A stretch of 37,720 bases of DNA. It comes from Sinorhizobium meliloti 4H41 (lineage in GTDB: Bacteria > Pseudomonadota > Alphaproteobacteria > Rhizobiales > Rhizobiaceae). Under the pieces are notes generated by a model that had not been told where the DNA came from, ran no database searches, and saw only the letters and a list, made by a program, of their open reading frames with translations. Shown piece by piece: positions 1 through 8,944 of this stretch (position 1 is its first letter; every line of letters begins with the position of its first letter). Both the position numbers and the translations under genes were made by a program. The stretch covers positions 1 through 37,720 of the forward strand of contig NZ_AQWP01000023.1 in the NCBI RefSeq assembly GCF_000375585.1, in the 5' to 3' direction.

Positions 1-113
1 GTAGGTCGCTGCCAGGTCTGCAAATCGCAAGAGAAACAAACCGATCATCTTCTCTCACACGGCCGAAACAAACCGGCCAACAAACCGACCTTTGCTACGC
101 AAAACTCGGATAA

Positions 114-190
<77 letters not shown>

Positions 191-220
191 AACACATACA
201 CATGCACGTACACACGAAAA

Positions 221-243
221 GGCCCGCATCAGCGGGCCTTTTT
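221..243 (+). terminator. Rho-independent terminator of the initiator tRNA
   Basis: A perfect 7-bp GC stem (GGCCCGC / GCGGGCC) with an ATCA loop is followed by five T residues. It lies 30 nt past the tRNA 3' end and is preceded by AAAA, so it could also work on the minus strand for the SorC gene that ends at 301. Confidence 0.9.
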
Positions 244-300
244 GCGTTTGGGGGCTCCCCAGCGCCGATGCGGCCGTCGTCCAATGCGGATTCCGGTCCA

Positions 301-1236
301 TCACCTCTGCAGCATCGCCATGGCGCTGTCGGCGTCGGTGATCATGATCGTCGGCAGCCTCGCCCGTGCCAGGGCCAGGAGAATGTCGTGCTTGTGCGAA
401 CCGCCCGAGGCGACGATGCGGCAAGGGATGCGGCGGTATTCGTCGAACTCGGGCGAGAGCACCTGACGGTTGAGCGGGTGATCGACGGGATTTCCTTCGG
501 CGTCGACATACCGGCCGAGGAGATCGCCGACCGCACCGAGGGCTATGAGGTCGCTCACCTTCGTCCCCTCCGGAAGGCCATAGCGCACCTGCAGCGAGTG
601 CTGCGACATGTCGCCGGCGCTGAGATAGGATATGTCGACGTCGCAGATCTGGCGGAAGGTCTTGCGGAACACCGACTGGGCAATCACGGCCTCGCGCGAT
701 TGCGGCGTTTCGGCATAGATCGGCGCGACGAAATAGTGGCATTGCGCCTTCAGCACCTCCGCGAAGCCGCGGACGATCTCGAAGGTGTTGATCTCCGAAC
801 CATGCGTCAGCCCGCCCATCATCGATCGGACATCGATCCTGGGCTCGTTGGCGGGCGTCATATGCTGCATCGTCTCGCGCAAGGTCGCTCCCCAGCCAAC
901 GCCAATGGAATGTGGTTTCCGCGCCTGGATCAGGCGATCGAGATAGGCGGCGGCTCCGCGCCCGATAACGGCATGAACAAAGCGCGGATCGGCAGGGGTG
1001 GGCATGACCACGGCATCATCCAAGCCGAAACGGTCACGCAGCCGCGATTCCAGTTCGACACTCTCGACAAGGGGCGAACTGAAGCTGACCCGGACGACGC
1101 CCTGCTCCAGCGCCGCGGCAAGAAGCTCGTTCACCCTCCGGCGTGTGAGATTCATGCGTTCGCCGATCTGGGCCTGCGTCAGTCCTTCCACATGGTAGAG
1201 CCAAGCGGCCTTGGCCATCAGTTTCTGCTGCCCCAT
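301..1236 (-). CDS. SorC/DeoR-type sugar-binding transcriptional regulator
   Basis: This 311-residue protein has a short N-terminal helix-turn-helix (about residues 15-45, LTQAQIGERMNLTRRRVNELL). A sugar-phosphate-isomerase-like effector domain follows, typical of the SorC family, with features such as IGVGWGATL and the C-terminal RRIPCRIVASGGSHKHDILLAL. Family members bind phosphorylated sugars or polyols and control adjacent catabolic operons. I chose the ATG at 1236 because a GGGGGG run lies just upstream; the frame stays open to an ATG at 1302. The gene is divergent from the family 5 ABC operon starting at 1610, with two candidate operators between them, so it is probably the local regulator. 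Its effector is inferred to be a sugar phosphate released by the operon's enzymes. Confidence 0.9.
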   Translation of the reverse strand: MGQQKLMAKAAWLYHVEGLTQAQIGERMNLTRRRVNELLAAALEQGVVRVSFSSPLVESVELESRLRDRFGLDDAVVMPTPADPRFVHAVIGRGAAAYLDRLIQARKPHSIGVGWGATLRETMQHMTPANEPRIDVRSMMGGLTHGSEINTFEIVRGFAEVLKAQCHYFVAPIYAETPQSREAVIAQSVFRKTFRQICDVDISYLSAGDMSQHSLQVRYGLPEGTKVSDLIALGAVGDLLGRYVDAEGNPVDHPLNRQVLSPEFDEYRRIPCRIVASGGSHKHDILLALARARLPTIMITDADSAMAMLQR

Positions 1237-1609
1237 GCACCCCCCTGCAACGTTGCGCGTCTGCTCAGACCGCATGTCATCCTTAATCGGGCAAGGCGAC
1301 ATGGAGAAGAGTTACATACGTCACATCAGTGTTACACATGTGAACTAATTGGCTTCTGACGATGTTCAGTTGGACGCCTTACTCCCCATGACTGCAGCTT
1401 CATTCATTGTCGCTTTGCACGGCGCGTCGACCGGCGGCGCGGATGGGCAGACGATCCCTCCGAAGGAGCTGAGGCGCCTAACGGCTCGCCGTCGAGCCCC
1501 TGTCACGAAAGTTTCACCCAAACATCAGGAAGACGACGTCTGGCGGAACTAGACCCGACGCTGAACGGCATCCGCGCGGGTGCTCGATTCCATCCAAAAG
1601 GAGAGTCTC
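1237..1609. other. Divergent intergenic control region, no gene
   Basis: This 373-bp spacer separates the SorC regulator from the ABC operon. It contains two CACATGTG-like operator candidates (1311-1345). A short TTG-initiated frame at 1349-1552 looks non-coding because it has no ribosome site and no recognisable protein. I could not place a convincing sigma-70 promoter. Confidence 0.6.
1311..1345. promoter_or_regulatory. Tandem operator candidates for the SorC regulator
   Basis: GTTACACATGTGAAC at 1331-1345 is a near-perfect palindrome centred on CACATGTG. GTTACATACGTCAC at 1311-1324 repeats its left half exactly 20 bp upstream, about two helical turns. Paired dyads suit the tetrameric binding mode of SorC-family regulators. 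Assignment to the adjacent regulator is inference from position. Confidence 0.5.
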
Positions 1610-3238
1610 ATGCTTTCAATCAATCGGCGAGCCGCGCTCGGCCTCATGGGCGCGACTGCGGGCAGCTTGATCTTGCCGCGCTTCGCGTTCAGCCAAGGCA
1701 AGCGCCCGTCCGTTACCATCGCGGTGCAGAAGATCACCATCAACAATACGCTCGACGTCTGGAACGAGCAGTCGAATGTCGGCGAGCGCGTGTTCTTCCC
1801 AAACCTTTGGGAGGGCCTGATCCTGCGCGACTGGATGGGCAATCAGGGTCCGGTCCCCGGCCTTGCGACGGAATGGAAGCGTATCGACGACAAGACTCTC
1901 GAGCTGAAGCTGCGCCAGGGTGTGAAGTTCCACAATGGCGACGAACTCACGGCCGACGACGTCGTGTTCAGCTTCTCCGCGCAGCGCGTGTTCGGGGACA
2001 CTCAGCCCGCAGGCGGCAAGACCGTTTTCGAGGATGAGCACAAGCCCGCAACCGCCAAGGAGCTGCCGGCAGTCGTGCCGGGCACCGGGCGGCGCCTGTG
2101 GCCGGCGCTTGCCGGCGTGGAGGCCGTCGACAAATATACCGTTCGCTTCCACAACGCGACGCCGGACGTCACCATCGAGGGCCGCCTTTATGCCTTCGGC
2201 AGCCAGATTGCCAACCGTCGCGCATGGGACGAGGCGGCGACCTATATGGACTGGGCACGCAAGCCGATCACCACCGGCCCCTATATGGTCGGCGAACATA
2301 AGCCGGACGTTTCCTTGACGCTCGTCGCCTTCGACGACTACTGGGGCGGCCGCCCCCCGCTGGAGCAGATCCGCTTCGTCGAGGTTCCGGAGGTTTCATC
2401 CCGCGTCAACGGCCTGCTCTCCGGCGAATACGACTTCGCCTGCGACCTGCCGCCGGACCAGATCGCCGCGGTTCAGGCCGCACCCGGATATGAGGTCCAG
2501 GGCTCGACGATCCACAACCACCGCATTTCCGTCTTCAATGTCCAGAACCCGACCCTTCAGGACCCGCTCGTCCGCCGGGCGATGACCCATTCGATCGACC
2601 GCCAGGCGATCGTCGATGCGCTCTGGTCCGGTCAGACGACCGTGCCGGCCGGCCTGCAGTTCCCCTTCTACGGTGACATGTTCGTCGAGGGCTGGACGGT
2701 TCCGGAATATAATCCGCAACTCGCCAAGGACCTCCTGAAGCAGGCCAATTACAAGGGCGATGCGATCCCGTTCCGCCTTCTCAACAATTACTACACGAAC
2801 CAGACTGCGAACGGCCAGATCATGGTCGAGATGTGGAAGCAGGTCGGCCTCAATGTCGAAATCCAGATGAAGGAAAACTGGGGCCAGATCCACGACCCGT
2901 CCGGCACGAAGGGCGTGCGCGACTGGTCGGCCGGCGCCTCCTTCAGCGATCCGGTCTCCTCGATCGTCGCCCAGTTCGGCCCCAACGGCGAGGTTCAGCA
3001 GAAGAAGGACTGGGCAAATGCCGAGGCCAACCAGATGGCCCAGATCCTCGAAACGGAAACGGATCATGCGAAGCGCAAGAAGGCATTCGCCCGCATGCTC
3101 GAGATCTGCGAGCGCGAGGACCCGGTCTATCAGGTGCTTCACCAGAACGCGGTCTTCACCGGCATGAAGTCTTCGTTGAAGTGGAAGGCGGCGCCCGCCT
3201 TCGCCATGGACTTCCGCGCCGCCAACTGGGCGAGCTGA
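1610..3238 (+). CDS. Family 5 ABC transporter substrate-binding protein, Tat signal
   Basis: This 542-residue protein begins with a twin-arginine type leader (residues 5-28, NRRAALGLMGATAGSLILP), so it is probably exported folded. The mature part matches peptide/nickel/opine binding proteins (SBP_bac_5), for example LKLRQGVKFHNGDELTADDVVFS and LVRRAMTHSIDRQAIVDAL. It would capture the operon's substrate in the periplasm and deliver it to the permeases encoded at 5336 and 6280. The ATG at 1610 follows AAAGGAG at good spacing; the frame also opens at 1580 without such a site. Family 5 includes dipeptides, agrocinopines and oligosaccharides. The phosphodiesterase and sugar isomerase downstream argue for a sugar phosphodiester over a peptide. 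Confidence 0.92.
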   Translation: MLSINRRAALGLMGATAGSLILPRFAFSQGKRPSVTIAVQKITINNTLDVWNEQSNVGERVFFPNLWEGLILRDWMGNQGPVPGLATEWKRIDDKTLELKLRQGVKFHNGDELTADDVVFSFSAQRVFGDTQPAGGKTVFEDEHKPATAKELPAVVPGTGRRLWPALAGVEAVDKYTVRFHNATPDVTIEGRLYAFGSQIANRRAWDEAATYMDWARKPITTGPYMVGEHKPDVSLTLVAFDDYWGGRPPLEQIRFVEVPEVSSRVNGLLSGEYDFACDLPPDQIAAVQAAPGYEVQGSTIHNHRISVFNVQNPTLQDPLVRRAMTHSIDRQAIVDALWSGQTTVPAGLQFPFYGDMFVEGWTVPEYNPQLAKDLLKQANYKGDAIPFRLLNNYYTNQTANGQIMVEMWKQVGLNVEIQMKENWGQIHDPSGTKGVRDWSAGASFSDPVSSIVAQFGPNGEVQQKKDWANAEANQMAQILETETDHAKRKKAFARMLEICEREDPVYQVLHQNAVFTGMKSSLKWKAAPAFAMDFRAANWAS

Positions 3239-3254
3239 ATTCGATCCAGCCGTG

Positions 3255-3312
3255 TTCCGGCAGCCCGGCGGCTGCCGGAATTCCTTGAGGACCGAGCGGC
3301 GATGCCGCGGTC
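3255..3312 (+). promoter_or_regulatory. Two intra-operon hairpins after the binding-protein gene
   Basis: A 10-bp inverted repeat, TTCCGGCAGC (3255-3264) with GCTGCCGGAA (3271-3280), is followed by a second hairpin at 3290-3312 (GACC..GCGGC-GAT-GCCGC-GGTC). There is no T-run. Hairpins just 3' of a binding-protein gene commonly stabilise that message or attenuate read-through, giving more binding protein than membrane components. That role is inferred here. Confidence 0.6.
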
Positions 3313-3330
3313 GAACACCGGGAATGAGAA

Positions 3331-4344
3331 ATGGGCGCTGCCAAATCGGATCTCGTAGCGTTGCGGGACCTGAAGGTCGCATTCGATGGCGTTCAGGTTC
3401 TGCATGGCATCGATCTCAATGTTGCCAAAGGAGAGGCTGTCGGCCTCGTCGGCGAGTCGGGATGCGGCAAGTCCGTGACCTGGCTCGCGGCTCTCGGGCT
3501 GCTTCCGGGCAAGGCGGCGGTCACGGGTTCTGTCCGGATCGACGGCCGCGAACTGTGCGGGGCACGCCGCGCGGCTCTCGAGGAGGTCCGCGGCGGGCGG
3601 ATAGCAATGATTTTCCAGGACCCTTCGAGCTCTCTCAATCCCGTATTGCGCATCGGCCGCCAGATCGCCGAGGCGCTTTACATTCACCACGGTCTTCGCG
3701 GGGATGCGGCGCGCCTCGAGGCCCTGCGGCTGATGGACATGGTCGGCATTCCCGATGCGGCGCGGCGCTTCGACCTCTATCCGCACGAATTTTCCGGTGG
3801 GCAGTGCCAGCGCCTGATGATCGCGATGGCGCTCGCGGGCCAGCCGGACCTGCTGATTGCCGACGAGCCGACCACGGCGCTCGACGCGACCATCCAGGCG
3901 CAGATCCTCGATCTTCTGAACACGCTTCGGGCCGAGACCGGCATGGCGCTGGTCTTCATCAGCCATGATCTGGGCGCGGTCTCGCAGGTTTGCGATCGCG
4001 TATGCGTCATGTATGCCGGCCGGATCGTGGAAGAGGGAAGCGTGGCGCAACTCTTCTCGGAGCCGCGGCATCCCTATACGCGGGGACTGTTCGATGCCAT
4101 TCCGCGCATCGACGGGCCGCGCGATCGGCTGATCCCTATCCGGGGGACTGTACCGAACCCGAAACATCTGCCTGCGGGCTGTTCCTTCTCGCCCCGCTGC
4201 CCCCGCGCCGTCGACGCCTGCGGGAGCGATTACCCGCATCTCGAGCCCCAAGGCGACGGGCGCCGCCTTGCCTGCATGCGCCCCGTACCGACGGTCACGC
4301 GCGGCGACGCCGAGAGAAGAATTCCCGAAGGGCTGATGTCGTGA
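3331..4344 (+). CDS. Opp/Dpp-type ABC transporter ATPase (DppD-like)
   Basis: This 337-residue protein has every nucleotide-binding motif: Walker A GESGCGKS (41-48), Q-loop Gln96, signature FSGGQCQR (155-162), Walker B LLIADE (174-179) and the switch His in FISHD. The C-terminal extension with GCSFSPRCP is the oligopeptide-transporter C-terminal domain. It would energise import together with the ATPase encoded at 4341, as in Opp/Dpp heterodimers. The ATG at 3331 has only a weak GGGAATGAG site upstream. Its stop overlaps the start of the next gene by 4 bp, implying translational coupling. Confidence 0.93.
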   Translation: MGAAKSDLVALRDLKVAFDGVQVLHGIDLNVAKGEAVGLVGESGCGKSVTWLAALGLLPGKAAVTGSVRIDGRELCGARRAALEEVRGGRIAMIFQDPSSSLNPVLRIGRQIAEALYIHHGLRGDAARLEALRLMDMVGIPDAARRFDLYPHEFSGGQCQRLMIAMALAGQPDLLIADEPTTALDATIQAQILDLLNTLRAETGMALVFISHDLGAVSQVCDRVCVMYAGRIVEEGSVAQLFSEPRHPYTRGLFDAIPRIDGPRDRLIPIRGTVPNPKHLPAGCSFSPRCPRAVDACGSDYPHLEPQGDGRRLACMRPVPTVTRGDAERRIPEGLMS

Positions 4345-5339
4345 CTGCGCTCATCGAAGCGGACGAACTCGTGCGCATCTACGAAGTCCGGCGCGGGCTC
4401 TTCGGCCGCCCAAATCCCGTGCGTGCCGTCGACGGAATTTCGCTCGCGGTCATGCCCGGCGAGACGCTCGGAATCGTGGGCGAATCGGGGTCCGGCAAAT
4501 CGACATTGGGGCGGATGCTTCTGGGGCTCGATCCGGCGCAGGCCGGCGAGGTGCGCTTCGCGGGAAGCCCTATGCCGAAATACGGCACCGCCGGGTGGCG
4601 GGCGCTGCGCGCCAAGATGCAACTCGTCTACCAGGATCCGCTTGCGGCACTCGACCGGCGCCTGACGATTGCCGCGCAAATCGGCGAGCCGCTCGATATT
4701 CACGGGCTCGTCCCGAAAGAACACCAGGCCGCCCGCATTGCCGAGCTGATGGCGGCTGTCGGGCTTCGTCCCGACCAGGCCGGGCGCTTCCCGCACGAGC
4801 TTTCCGGCGGCCAGCGGCAGCGGGCCGTCATCGCCCGCGCCCTTGCTTCGCGGCCGAAGCTCCTGGTGTGCGACGAGCCCGTCTCCGCCCTCGATGTTTC
4901 GATCCAGGCGCAGGTCGTCAATATGCTGCGCGACCTCCAGGAAAAGAACGGCATCGCCATGATCTTCATCAGCCACGATCTGAAGGTCGTACGCAACGTC
5001 GCCGATCGCGTCGCGGTCATGTATCTCGGCCGGATCGTGGAGGAGGCTTCTTCCGACGTGATCTTCCGGTCGCCGCAGCATCCCTATACGAAGGCGCTGG
5101 TTTCGAGCGTCCCGGTCCCGGGCAAGCCGCTCGAAGGCCGGGTGATCCTGCAGGGCGAGCCGCCGAACCCGGCCGACCGTCCCTCGGGCTGCGCCTTCCA
5201 TCCCCGCTGTCCCGTTGCGCGCGACATTTGCCGCACGAGGGTGCCTTCACTTCTCCGGACCGGCAACGGCCGGACGGCCGCCTGTCATGCCGTGGCGGGC
5301 GAAACCGCCTCGGTCGAGACCATGAGGAGACGGGCATGA
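4341..5339 (+). CDS. Opp/Dpp-type ABC transporter ATPase (DppF-like)
   Basis: This 332-residue partner ATPase starts at a GTG that overlaps the previous stop (GTGA). Walker A is GESGSGKS, the signature is LSGGQRQR, Walker B is LLVCDEP and the switch His is in FISHD. The C terminus has the GCAFHPRCP motif of oligopeptide/dipeptide ATPases. The frame extends upstream to 3990, but that stretch lies inside the preceding gene and has no ATPase homology, so the GTG at 4341 is preferred. Its end overlaps the permease start by 4 bp (ATGA at 5336-5339), which keeps both ATPases and the first permease in a coupled cassette. Confidence 0.93.
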   Translation: MTALIEADELVRIYEVRRGLFGRPNPVRAVDGISLAVMPGETLGIVGESGSGKSTLGRMLLGLDPAQAGEVRFAGSPMPKYGTAGWRALRAKMQLVYQDPLAALDRRLTIAAQIGEPLDIHGLVPKEHQAARIAELMAAVGLRPDQAGRFPHELSGGQRQRAVIARALASRPKLLVCDEPVSALDVSIQAQVVNMLRDLQEKNGIAMIFISHDLKVVRNVADRVAVMYLGRIVEEASSDVIFRSPQHPYTKALVSSVPVPGKPLEGRVILQGEPPNPADRPSGCAFHPRCPVARDICRTRVPSLLRTGNGRTAACHAVAGETASVETMRRRA

Positions 5340-6262
5340 TCCGCTTCGTTCTCGTGCGTCTGATGCGCGCCGTGATTACCATCCTGGCCGTGGTGACCTT
5401 CGCTTTCGTCGTGCTGCGCATGTCGGGCGATCCGGCCCAGGTGATGCTCGGTCCCGATGTGCCTCAGGACGCCGTCGATGCGTTCCGCAAAGCCTGGGGC
5501 CTCGACCAGCCGATCTGGATACAATACCTCGCCTATATCAAGTCGATCTTCACCGGAGATTTCGGCGTGTCCATGCGCGACAAGGCCTCGGCGCTCCACC
5601 TCGTCCTGGAGCGGGTGCCCGCGACGCTGCAATTGACGCTTCCGGCGCTGATCCTGAAGCTGATGATCGGTATCCCCGCCGGCGTCTATGCCGCGCTCCA
5701 CCGCCAGAGCTTCGCCGATCGCGGCGTGATCACGCTGGCGATCATCGGCTTTACCGTTCCGTCCTTCGTCATGGGCCTCGTGCTCGTGCTGATCTTTTCG
5801 GTTCTTCTCGGCATGCTGCCCTCCGGGGGCCAGGATACCTGGATGCATGGAATTCTGCCGACGATCACGATGAGCATCGGCGGGATCGGCATTCTTGCCC
5901 GTTTCTCGCGCAGCGCCATGATCGAGGTGCTTGGGCAGCCCTATATCCGCACGGCCTCGGCGAAGGGGCTGAAATGGCGCGACGTCATCTGGAGCCATGC
6001 GCTTCCCAACGCCGCAGTCCCGATCGTCACCATCGTCGGCTTCATGGTCGGCTCGCTGATCGCCGGCGCGGTGGTGGTGGAGTCGATCTTCTCCTGGCCC
6101 GGTATCGGGCGGCTGCTGATCGTCTCGGTCAGCAACCGCGACCTCGCCGTCGTTCAGTGCATCCTGCTGATCATCGCTGCAGCAATGGTGATGTCGAACC
6201 TCGTCGTCGACCTGCTCTATGGCTGGCTCGACCCGCGGCTGCGTTCGCATGCCGGGCATTAG
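5336..6262 (+). CDS. Opp/Dpp-type ABC permease, DppB-like
   Basis: This 308-residue inner-membrane protein starts MIRFVLVRLMRAVITIL, the usual DppB first helix, and has about six membrane segments. The cytoplasmic EAA-type loop (YIRTASAKGLKWRDVIWSHALPNA) that docks to the ATPase is intact. With the permease encoded at 6280 it would form the import channel. Length and layout are typical of the family. It is translationally coupled to the upstream ATPase and sits 17 bp before the next permease. Confidence 0.94.
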   Translation: MIRFVLVRLMRAVITILAVVTFAFVVLRMSGDPAQVMLGPDVPQDAVDAFRKAWGLDQPIWIQYLAYIKSIFTGDFGVSMRDKASALHLVLERVPATLQLTLPALILKLMIGIPAGVYAALHRQSFADRGVITLAIIGFTVPSFVMGLVLVLIFSVLLGMLPSGGQDTWMHGILPTITMSIGGIGILARFSRSAMIEVLGQPYIRTASAKGLKWRDVIWSHALPNAAVPIVTIVGFMVGSLIAGAVVVESIFSWPGIGRLLIVSVSNRDLAVVQCILLIIAAAMVMSNLVVDLLYGWLDPRLRSHAGH

Positions 6263-6279
6263 ATCCAAGGAGATGCGCT

Positions 6280-7161
6280 ATGGCTTCCGTTGATCTGGCA
6301 GAGAGATCGCCTCTTGCGGGATGGCTACGAGGCTCCCTTTCCTTCCTTCGCCGCAAGGTGCCGCTTTCGGTGGCCTTCGGCTTCCTCTGGCTCGCAGCGA
6401 TGATCGTCATCGCGCTTTTTGCCGGGTATCTGCGCCCCTATGACATCACGGCGATGGATCTGACGAGCCGGCTGTCGGCGCCCGGAACGCTCAAGCACTG
6501 GCTCGGCACCGACGAGCTCGGCCGGGACGTGCTGTCGCGGCTGATCCAGTCGATCCGCGTCTCGCTGATCATCGCCTTCGGTGCGACGCTGCTTTCGGCG
6601 GTCTTCGGCACGGCGCTCGGCTTCGCGGCAGCGCGGTTCCGGGGCCTGACCGAGCATCTGGTCCTCGCGCTTGCCGATTTCCAGGCGGCCCTGCCATTTC
6701 TCATCATGTCGCTGGCGGTGCTGGCCTTCTTCGGCTCCTCCATGGTGCTGCTCGTCTGTCTCATGGGCTTCTACGGCTGGGAACGCTACGCGCGCATCGC
6801 CCGCGGCCTTGCGATCTCGGCCGGGGCGCAGGGCTATGCTGCCGCGGTGGTCCAACTCGGCGCCACCCCGGCGCGGGTCTATCTCCGCCATATCCTGCCC
6901 AATGTCGCATCGACGCTGATCGTGTCGATGACGCTGACGTTTCCGGAGATCATCCTGATGGAAAGCGGGTTGTCATTCCTCGGTCTCGGCGTGCAGCCGC
7001 CGGAAACGAGCCTCGGCAACATGGTCGGCTTCGGGCGCGAATATCTGACCCGCGCTCCCTGGATCATGCTCGCTCCGGCTGCCGTCATCATGCTCACGAC
7101 CCTTTCCATCTCGCTTGTCGGCGACTGGCTTCGCGACAAGCTCGATCCCACCGTGCGTTAA
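6280..7161 (+). CDS. Opp/Dpp-type ABC permease, DppC-like
   Basis: This 293-residue second permease carries the DppC hallmarks: an N-terminal cytoplasmic tail before the first helix, the HWLGTDELGRDVLSRL motif around residue 70, and an EAA loop (YAAAVVQLGATPARVYLRHILPN). An AAGGAG site precedes the ATG at 6280. A longer open frame from 5974 overlaps the previous permease and is not used. It heterodimerises with the DppB-like protein. No substrate specificity can be read from the sequence. Confidence 0.94.
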   Translation: MASVDLAERSPLAGWLRGSLSFLRRKVPLSVAFGFLWLAAMIVIALFAGYLRPYDITAMDLTSRLSAPGTLKHWLGTDELGRDVLSRLIQSIRVSLIIAFGATLLSAVFGTALGFAAARFRGLTEHLVLALADFQAALPFLIMSLAVLAFFGSSMVLLVCLMGFYGWERYARIARGLAISAGAQGYAAAVVQLGATPARVYLRHILPNVASTLIVSMTLTFPEIILMESGLSFLGLGVQPPETSLGNMVGFGREYLTRAPWIMLAPAAVIMLTTLSISLVGDWLRDKLDPTVR

Positions 7162-7172
7162 GGACCAATCCC

Positions 7173-7925
7173 ATGACCAAAATCATCGGTCACCGCGGCG
7201 CCCGCAATCTCTGGCCGGAAAACTCTCTGACGGGTTTCCGCAATGCGCTGCGGCTCGGCGTCGATGCCATCGAGTTCGACGTGCACCTGACCGATTCAGA
7301 AGAGCTGGTCGTCATCCACGACGCCACGCTGGACAGGACGGTACACGCGACCGGGCCGGTGCGCCGGATGACACCGGCGGTGCGGCTCGCGACGCCGTTG
7401 CGCGATACGGACGAGAGTATCCCGACCTTGAGTGACGTGCTGGGCATATTTGCAGCCCGGGACGGACTTCACTTGCATGTCGAGATCAAGTCCGACGAAA
7501 CGGGAACGCCTTACCCTGGCATCGCCGCCCGAGTAGCTGAGGAGCTGCGGCGCTTCGGCGTCGACCACCGCTCCCATCTCACGTCTTTCGATAGATCGGT
7601 CCTCGAGGATTGCCGCCTCCATGCGCCGCATGTCGCGCGTCTCGTCTCCGTCAATGCCGACTGGGCGGCGCGGCAAGGCGGTCTCGCCGACTTTCTCGCG
7701 GCCGCCGACGACCTCGTGGACATCGTAGCGATCCACCACGAATTGATGGCGGACGAGTGGGAACTCATCCGTGGCTCGGTGCCTGTGCAGCGGCTTTGCG
7801 TGTGGACCGTCAACGAGGAAGCGGGCGTCCGCCGCTGGCTCGAAAGGGGGATCGGGCATCTGACCTCGGACAGTCCCGATCTGGCGCTCGCTCTACGTGG
7901 CGCCGAAGTCGCATCGATGCGCTAG
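7173..7925 (+). CDS. Glycerophosphodiester phosphodiesterase family enzyme
   Basis: This 250-residue TIM-barrel enzyme has the complete GDPD active site: HRG at 7-9, EN at 16-17, E34/D36, H49-D50 and the later HVEIK strand, ending with a SDSPD loop. It has no signal peptide, so it acts in the cytoplasm (UgpQ-like) on a substrate already imported. The reaction is hydrolysis of a phosphodiester to an alcohol and a phosphomonoester. It lies 11 bp after the permease with an AAGGA site and clearly belongs to the operon. In agrocinopine operons the equivalent enzyme releases a sugar phosphate; the same role is inferred here, with glycerophosphodiesters as the alternative. Confidence 0.92.
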   Translation: MTKIIGHRGARNLWPENSLTGFRNALRLGVDAIEFDVHLTDSEELVVIHDATLDRTVHATGPVRRMTPAVRLATPLRDTDESIPTLSDVLGIFAARDGLHLHVEIKSDETGTPYPGIAARVAEELRRFGVDHRSHLTSFDRSVLEDCRLHAPHVARLVSVNADWAARQGGLADFLAAADDLVDIVAIHHELMADEWELIRGSVPVQRLCVWTVNEEAGVRRWLERGIGHLTSDSPDLALALRGAEVASMR

Positions 7926-8002
7926 AGGAAAAGGTGTAGCGGTTTCCGACAGCGTGTATTTTCCAGTCCGGTCGCAGCCGGTCATCTCAATGGGGACAGT
8001 CA

Positions 8003-8917
8003 ATGAGCAATATCATCGCAACCGGCTTCAGTTCGGGTTCCGTCGACGGCGAACTGGAGAGCCTCGAGTCCGACCTGCGCCGACTGGGGGAACTCGGCGT
8101 CGACACGGTCGAGCTTGGCCTGACCAGCATCGACCTCATCGCCGGCGGAAGATTGATCAAGGAGCGCGTGGAGCGGCTTGTGGCGCTGACCCGCCGGTTT
8201 CCCTTTCGCTACACTGTTCACGGTCTCGTTTCCTCGAACTTCATGGATCCGGCAACGGCGGGCTATCAGCTGGAGGCGGCAAAGGCCCTGGTCGAGATCT
8301 GCGATCGCATCGGCGCCGGCATCATCGTTCAGCACGGCGGTCACCTGCGTGCCGAGCAGCTTTTCGAGCGGGCGGAGGCAGACCGGCGCGAGCGTGACGC
8401 TTTGTTCGAGCTCGCGGAATTCGCACGGCCCTACGGCGTGCGCATAGCGCTCGAAAATATCTTTTCGACGGCACCGGGACAGTATCGCCAGACACCGGCC
8501 GAGATCGCCGAGACGGTGAGGGCCGTCGACCATTCCAATCTGGTGGCGCTGATCGACTTCAGTCATGCCTATATCGAGTCCACCTATCGCGGTTTGAATT
8601 TTCGCGATCAGATCCGCGCCATGGCGCCCGTTGCCGGTCATCTCCACGTCCACGATTCCTTCGGCCGCCCGCAGGCCTTTTACCAGGCGTTTTATCCGCA
8701 GGAGGCGACGGCACTCGGCATCGGCGACCTGCACATGCCGCTCGGCTGGGGCGACATCGAGTGGGAGGATATCTTCCGTGAACTGACTTTCCTCCCGGAG
8801 ACCGTGTTGATGATGGAGATCGGGCCGCGCTATCGCAACGAACAGGCCGAATGCCTGAAACGTGCGCAAGGGCTGATGCTGTCCAATGGCGGCCGTACCG
8901 CAACGGCCGCCGAGTGA
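8003..8917 (+). CDS. Sugar phosphate isomerase/epimerase-like TIM barrel protein
   Basis: This 304-residue member of the xylose-isomerase-like / AP-endonuclease-2 superfamily shows the expected metal-ligand clusters: the HGG strand, ALENIF, IDFSHAY, HVHDS and the C-terminal MMEIGPRY. Members interconvert ketoses or act on inositol and sugar derivatives. The exact reaction cannot be read from sequence. It is the last gene of the operon, 77 bp after the phosphodiesterase, with GGGGA before its ATG. A likely job is processing the sugar or sugar phosphate released by the phosphodiesterase. Confidence 0.85.
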   Translation: MSNIIATGFSSGSVDGELESLESDLRRLGELGVDTVELGLTSIDLIAGGRLIKERVERLVALTRRFPFRYTVHGLVSSNFMDPATAGYQLEAAKALVEICDRIGAGIIVQHGGHLRAEQLFERAEADRRERDALFELAEFARPYGVRIALENIFSTAPGQYRQTPAEIAETVRAVDHSNLVALIDFSHAYIESTYRGLNFRDQIRAMAPVAGHLHVHDSFGRPQAFYQAFYPQEATALGIGDLHMPLGWGDIEWEDIFRELTFLPETVLMMEIGPRYRNEQAECLKRAQGLMLSNGGRTATAAE

Positions 8918-8944
8918 CCGCGATGTGAAGTGCTCGTCACATGC

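Noticed and set aside
202..1359. 385-residue frame opposite the SorC gene
   Set aside because: It is antisense to a well supported regulator and shows no recognisable domain. Such mirror frames are common in GC-rich DNA.
1349..1552. Small frame in the SorC/ABC spacer
   Set aside because: TTG start without ribosome site, overlapping the operator region, and no family resemblance.
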